Shown here: positions 5,974 through 8,127 of the stretch, piece after piece
Layout: each line of letters opens with the position of its first letter
Position numbering within the stretch: the stretch's first letter is position 1
Source: an uncultured Bacilli bacterium
Lineage (GTDB): Bacteria > Bacillota_I > Bacilli_A > RF39 > UBA660
Assembly (NCBI GenBank): GCA_947587565.1
Contig: CANPYA010000057.1
Location: 1-8,127 of the forward strand
Direction of reading: 5' to 3'
Length of the DNA: 8,127 bases
The notes under the pieces: generated by a model
What the model was told of the DNA's origin: nothing
Database searches by the model: none
Seen by the model: the letters and a program-made list of their open reading frames with translations, nothing else
Made by a program: the position numbers and the translations under genes

Positions 5974-6513
5974 TTACTTCCTTTTAAATAATACTTTAAA
6001 TGTTTGTCTTACAAATGGTTGAATAAAGAATAATTGAGAAAAATACGCAAATGGAAAATTTAAACAAATTAATTTTAACCAATTAGCTAAAAAAGTAAAA
6101 ATATTAAATCCCATGTAATACGGATAATATAAAAAGGCAGCGATTAAACTCATTACCGGAACCATTATTCCAACTGTGGCACATATTACTGATGTTTCAA
6201 AATGAACGGGATCTGTTTTTTTAATGTCAAAGTTTTTACAAGCCATTTTAAAAGAAAAAGGTTGACCTATTAACATTTCCGCTAAATAAGCAAAACAAAA
6301 TTCTGTTAAAACAACAGCCCATATAGGTAAATAATGGCCAAACATATAAACACCACCAAGTTTATTAATCGCATTTATTACACTACTTGCACCAGTTAAG
6401 TTCATAAGTGTAGCGCCATTTACAACATATAAACTATAAAATACATAAGCATGAACTGTAATAATAACGGTAATTAAAGCAAATATCGCTCTTTCAGACT
6501 TTTTTGTAGGCAT
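5974..6513 (-). CDS. DUF2798-type four-helix membrane protein (internal duplication)
   Basis: A 179-residue protein, very hydrophobic, with about four transmembrane helices (near 9-31, 60-83, 107-130 and 139-165). It is built from two similar halves of about 90 residues. Each half ends with a related motif: FAYLAEMLIGQPFSFKM (74-90) and FAYFSQLFFIQPFVRQTF (155-172). The N-terminal MPTKKSER followed by a helix and the FIQPFVR ending are typical of the DUF2798 family, which has no established function. The start at 6513 is preferred because AGGAGG lies 8 bases upstream; an in-frame ATG at 6576 would add 21 residues and put the ribosome site inside the gene. A TTG start one codon upstream (6516) is a minor alternative. 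It is monocistronic: a possible promoter upstream and a terminator downstream. Nothing ties it to the two-component system beyond adjacency. Confidence 0.85.
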   Translation of the reverse strand: MPTKKSERAIFALITVIITVHAYVFYSLYVVNGATLMNLTGASSVINAINKLGGVYMFGHYLPIWAVVLTEFCFAYLAEMLIGQPFSFKMACKNFDIKKTDPVHFETSVICATVGIMVPVMSLIAAFLYYPYYMGFNIFTFLANWLKLICLNFPFAYFSQLFFIQPFVRQTFKVLFKRK

Positions 6514-6521
6514 CAACTTCA

Positions 6522-6527
6522 CCTCCT
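6522..6527 (-). promoter_or_regulatory. Ribosome binding site fixing the DUF2798 gene start
   Basis: A perfect AGGAGG lies 8 bases before the ATG at 6513 and 5 bases before an in-frame TTG at 6516. It rules against the longer start at 6576. Confidence 0.8.
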
Positions 6528-6588
6528 CTTTAGCAACAAAAAACACATATAGGACTAGCACCTTTTCTAAATACATTTCTGTAATCAG

Positions 6589-6622
6589 ATTTATGTGCTT
6601 AGCACTACATGTGTCAAATGTA
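6589..6622 (-). promoter_or_regulatory. Possible promoter with palindromic operators before the DUF2798 gene
   Basis: On the minus strand a perfect TTGACA (6617-6612) is followed, after 16 bp, by CATAAA, a weak -10. Between them sits an 11-base perfect palindrome, GTGCTTAGCAC (6595-6605). A second inverted repeat, TACAT (6606-6610) and ATGTA (6618-6622), flanks the -35 box. Palindromes at these places suggest binding of a dimeric repressor such as a TetR- or MarR-family protein; no such gene is in view. The rest of the 192-base gap (6514-6705) shows nothing else I can assign. Confidence 0.4.
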
Positions 6623-6705
6623 TTACTAATTTAGTTTAACATAATTTAATTTTTTTTGTAAGAATTTTTATGCAACTTACTATTTACAATTATATCTTTT
6701 AAAAT

Positions 6706-7968
6706 TTATTTTTCAAATAATATAACATAGGAATAGTCATTATTAAATTTAAACATTCCTATACCTATTTTGGTAAACTTTTCATTGAAAATATTTTGAC
6801 AATCTATGTCATTATAATCACAATATAAAACTAGTGAATTATAAACTCCTTGCATATTTTTTATTCCACCTCTAGTAGAAGACTCGGACATAACTACATC
6901 GTGTTTTATTCCTAAATCATCTAAAACTGTATTATAATATCTACCATTTGGTCTATAATTGTCATAACTATTCATAAACCCTACTTCCATTGCTCTTATA
7001 GAGGCTCCTAAAGATAAGTTTTCATCTAATTTATATTCATAAAGACTATTGGCTTTTCTCTTTTCATTAATAATATTAAATAATTGGTTTATATCTTGTT
7101 TATAAGTAGTCAAATTACTACTTGCTTCACTACGCATTTCTTTAGCGTCATCCCTAAATTTATCTAATTCATAATAAGATAACCTAGAATCTTCAACTTT
7201 TTCTTCTGTTCCATCTTTTCTAGTAGTAATTTTATACTTTACAATAGTATATTCTTCTATTCCATATTTATATTCTTTTCTATCAATCTCTTCTTCTTCA
7301 TATTTAGTTGATATAACAGGATTTTCTTCTTTTTCATCAGTTGTTGAATTATTATTGGTAGTAGTATTTGTCGTACTAGTTGTTTTCTTCTTATTAACTT
7401 TTAAAGTAAAATCTTCTTCAGTTTTATTATTACTACTATCTATTGCCACATATTTTAATTTATAAGTGCCTTCTTTATTAAAATCATAATCACCCTCAAT
7501 AGTGGCTTTTATTTCTTCTTTAGAATTATCACTTACTTTAACATTTTTTAATAAATTTATTTTAGTACCCGCTGTTGTACTTAATTCTTTAGTAAACTTA
7601 ATTGTTGGTTTTTCAGTATCAACAACATTTATTTTAATAGCATATTCTTTTTCTTCTGCATTTTCTAAATATTTTAAAACTAAATCTTTTTCTCCTAAAG
7701 AACTAGTATCTATCTTTTCATCAACATTTATAATTTCAATATCATTATTTTCTTCTAATAAATCGGCAATTTTTACTTCACTATTAATTTCAACATTTAA
7801 ATCTTCTTTTAATCGGATAACTACTTTATTCTCTTCTTCCTTTAAGGCATCTTCAACATTAGGATTATCTTTAACACTAAATAACTTAACTCCTAGTACC
7901 ACAACCGCTGTTAATCCTAAGACTCCTAAAATTATCCCACCAATTATTTTAATCTTTTTTCCTTTCAT
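6706..7968 (-). CDS. Membrane-anchored protein with Ig-like repeats and a degenerate CAP/SCP domain
   Basis: A 420-residue protein. Residues 1-6 are basic and 7-29 form a membrane helix, so the remainder is outside the cell. Two Ig-like beta domains follow (about 49-115 and 116-192); the second, from VVDTEKPTIKF to EDFTLKV with YKLKYVAIDSSNN, looks like a DUF5011-type domain. A Lys/Thr/Asn-rich linker (193-216) leads through a charged, partly helical region to a C-terminal CAP/SCP domain (about 290-420: LFNIINEKRKANSLYEYKLD, RAMEVGFM, YRPNGRYYNTVLDDLG, FTKIGIGMF). Both histidines of the CAP tetrad seem replaced (Asn337 and Asp389), and one glutamate (Glu362) may remain. C383 and C390 could pair. 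No LPXTG-like sorting signal is present; the protein ends a few residues after the last CAP strand. AAGAGG lies 6 bases before the ATG. The biological role is unknown; a cell-surface or envelope function is inferred. Confidence 0.85.
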   Translation of the reverse strand: MKGKKIKIIGGIILGVLGLTAVVVLGVKLFSVKDNPNVEDALKEEENKVVIRLKEDLNVEINSEVKIADLLEENNDIEIINVDEKIDTSSLGEKDLVLKYLENAEEKEYAIKINVVDTEKPTIKFTKELSTTAGTKINLLKNVKVSDNSKEEIKATIEGDYDFNKEGTYKLKYVAIDSSNNKTEEDFTLKVNKKKTTSTTNTTTNNNSTTDEKEENPVISTKYEEEEIDRKEYKYGIEEYTIVKYKITTRKDGTEEKVEDSRLSYYELDKFRDDAKEMRSEASSNLTTYKQDINQLFNIINEKRKANSLYEYKLDENLSLGASIRAMEVGFMNSYDNYRPNGRYYNTVLDDLGIKHDVVMSESSTRGGIKNMQGVYNSLVLYCDYNDIDCQNIFNEKFTKIGIGMFKFNNDYSYVILFEK

Positions 7969-7988
7969 AAATAACCTCTTTCTTTTTA

Positions 7989-8015
7989 ATTATATTATAT
8001 TATATCGTTTTTCAA
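7989..8015 (-). promoter_or_regulatory. Probable promoter of the CAP-domain protein gene
   Basis: Three overlapping TATAAT boxes in a 5-bp tandem array (minus strand 8004-7999, 7999-7994, 7994-7989) lie downstream of TTGAAA (8015-8010). The spacing from TTGAAA to the nearest-to-gene box is 15 bp, shorter than ideal, so which -10 is used is unclear. It lies between the sortase stop and the CAP gene, where I see no terminator hairpin. Confidence 0.4.
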
Positions 8016-8034
8016 TTTAATAATAAAGTAGTAT

Positions 8035-8127
8035 TTAATCAATAATTTTCTTGGCCACTACGACAAAACGCCCATTTTCTCTTGAATATTCACAAGTAGA
8101 TAAAGTAATTAATTTATCCCCATATTG
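8035..8127 (-). CDS. Sortase C-terminus, class B-like (5' part beyond window)
   Basis: The last 30 codons of a gene entering from the right edge and ending in TAA at 8037-8035. The translation reads QYGDKLITLSTC, then EYSRENGRFVVVAKKIID. The TLSTC motif carries the sortase catalytic cysteine, and the arginine eight residues later (GRFVVVAKK) is the conserved active-site Arg. This Cys-to-Arg spacing and the RFVVV strand are typical of class B sortases, membrane enzymes that attach surface proteins to peptidoglycan or assemble pili. The catalytic histidine and the N-terminal membrane anchor lie outside the window, so completeness cannot be judged. No sorting-signal substrate is seen in this window. 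Class D is the less likely alternative. Confidence 0.85.
   Translation of the reverse strand, partial: QYGDKLITLSTCEYSRENGRFVVVAKKIID

Noticed and set aside
6514..6576. N-terminal extension of the DUF2798 protein, or a short leader peptide
   Set aside because: The extra 21 codons include the AGGAGG site used for the ATG at 6513, and no ribosome binding site precedes the ATG at 6576.
6650..6690. Hairpin GTAAG/CTTAC beside a run of eight T on the plus strand as a terminator for the CAP gene
   Set aside because: Read in the direction of transcription (minus), the hairpin is followed by A residues, not T, and the stem is only 5 bp. On the plus strand the T run precedes the stem.
7502..8020. Plus-strand open frame of 172 codons, rich in Ser, Phe, Leu and Ile
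   Set aside because: It is antisense to the CAP-domain gene, has no recognisable motif or ribosome binding site, and its composition is what the complement of an AT-rich coding sequence produces.
1..8127. CRISPR array, tRNA, rRNA or riboswitch
   Set aside because: No regularly spaced repeats, no tRNA-like cloverleaf and no conserved rRNA or riboswitch stretch was recognised. All intergenic gaps are under 200 bases and are mostly explained by promoters and terminators.

Overview
The window is about three-quarters A+T. Every gene lies on the minus strand, Shine-Dalgarno sites are strong (AGGAGG or GGAGG), all stops seen are TAA, and tryptophan is encoded by TGG. The OmpR-type two-component system, the sortase with no outer-membrane context, and the TATAAT promoters point to a low-GC Bacillota (Firmicutes) chromosome using the standard code. 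A gut-type member of Bacilli or Clostridia is plausible, but the sequence does not settle it. There are no RNA genes, insertion sequences or CRISPR arrays, and no gene-free stretch longer than 300 bases.

Layout in transcription order (right to left): (1) the last 30 codons of a class B-like sortase (8035-8127); (2) a membrane-anchored protein with Ig-like repeats and a C-terminal CAP/SCP domain (6706-7968); (3) a small four-helix membrane protein of the DUF2798 type (5974-6513) with a terminator behind it; (4) a response regulator and histidine kinase operon (5158-5835 and 3923-5152) with a terminator; (5) a MacB/FtsX-type ABC permease and its ATPase (2379-3845 and 1629-2375) with a terminator; (6) a solitary Bro-N/DinD-like protein (662-1522); (7) the first 201 codons of a membrane-anchored protein of unknown function with several cysteines (1-603).

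The best-supported functional unit is the two-component system plus ABC transporter. The two operons are separated by a terminator, yet both begin with the same promoter design: tandem TTTAAT-type direct repeats with an 11-bp period, a 6-bp gap, then a -10 box, with no good -35 box. This suggests that the response regulator controls both its own operon and the transporter. The transporter has one 4-helix permease and one ATPase, so it would work as a homodimer. Its substrate cannot be read from the sequence, although an exporter for an antimicrobial or envelope-active compound fits this gene arrangement.

The Bro-N/DinD-like gene has a near-consensus Gram-positive LexA (SOS) box exactly between its -35 and -10 boxes, so it is probably DNA-damage inducible. 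The three start codons that were moved downstream from the longest reading frame (response regulator, DUF2798 protein, Bro-N protein) were chosen from strong ribosome binding sites and promoter positions.
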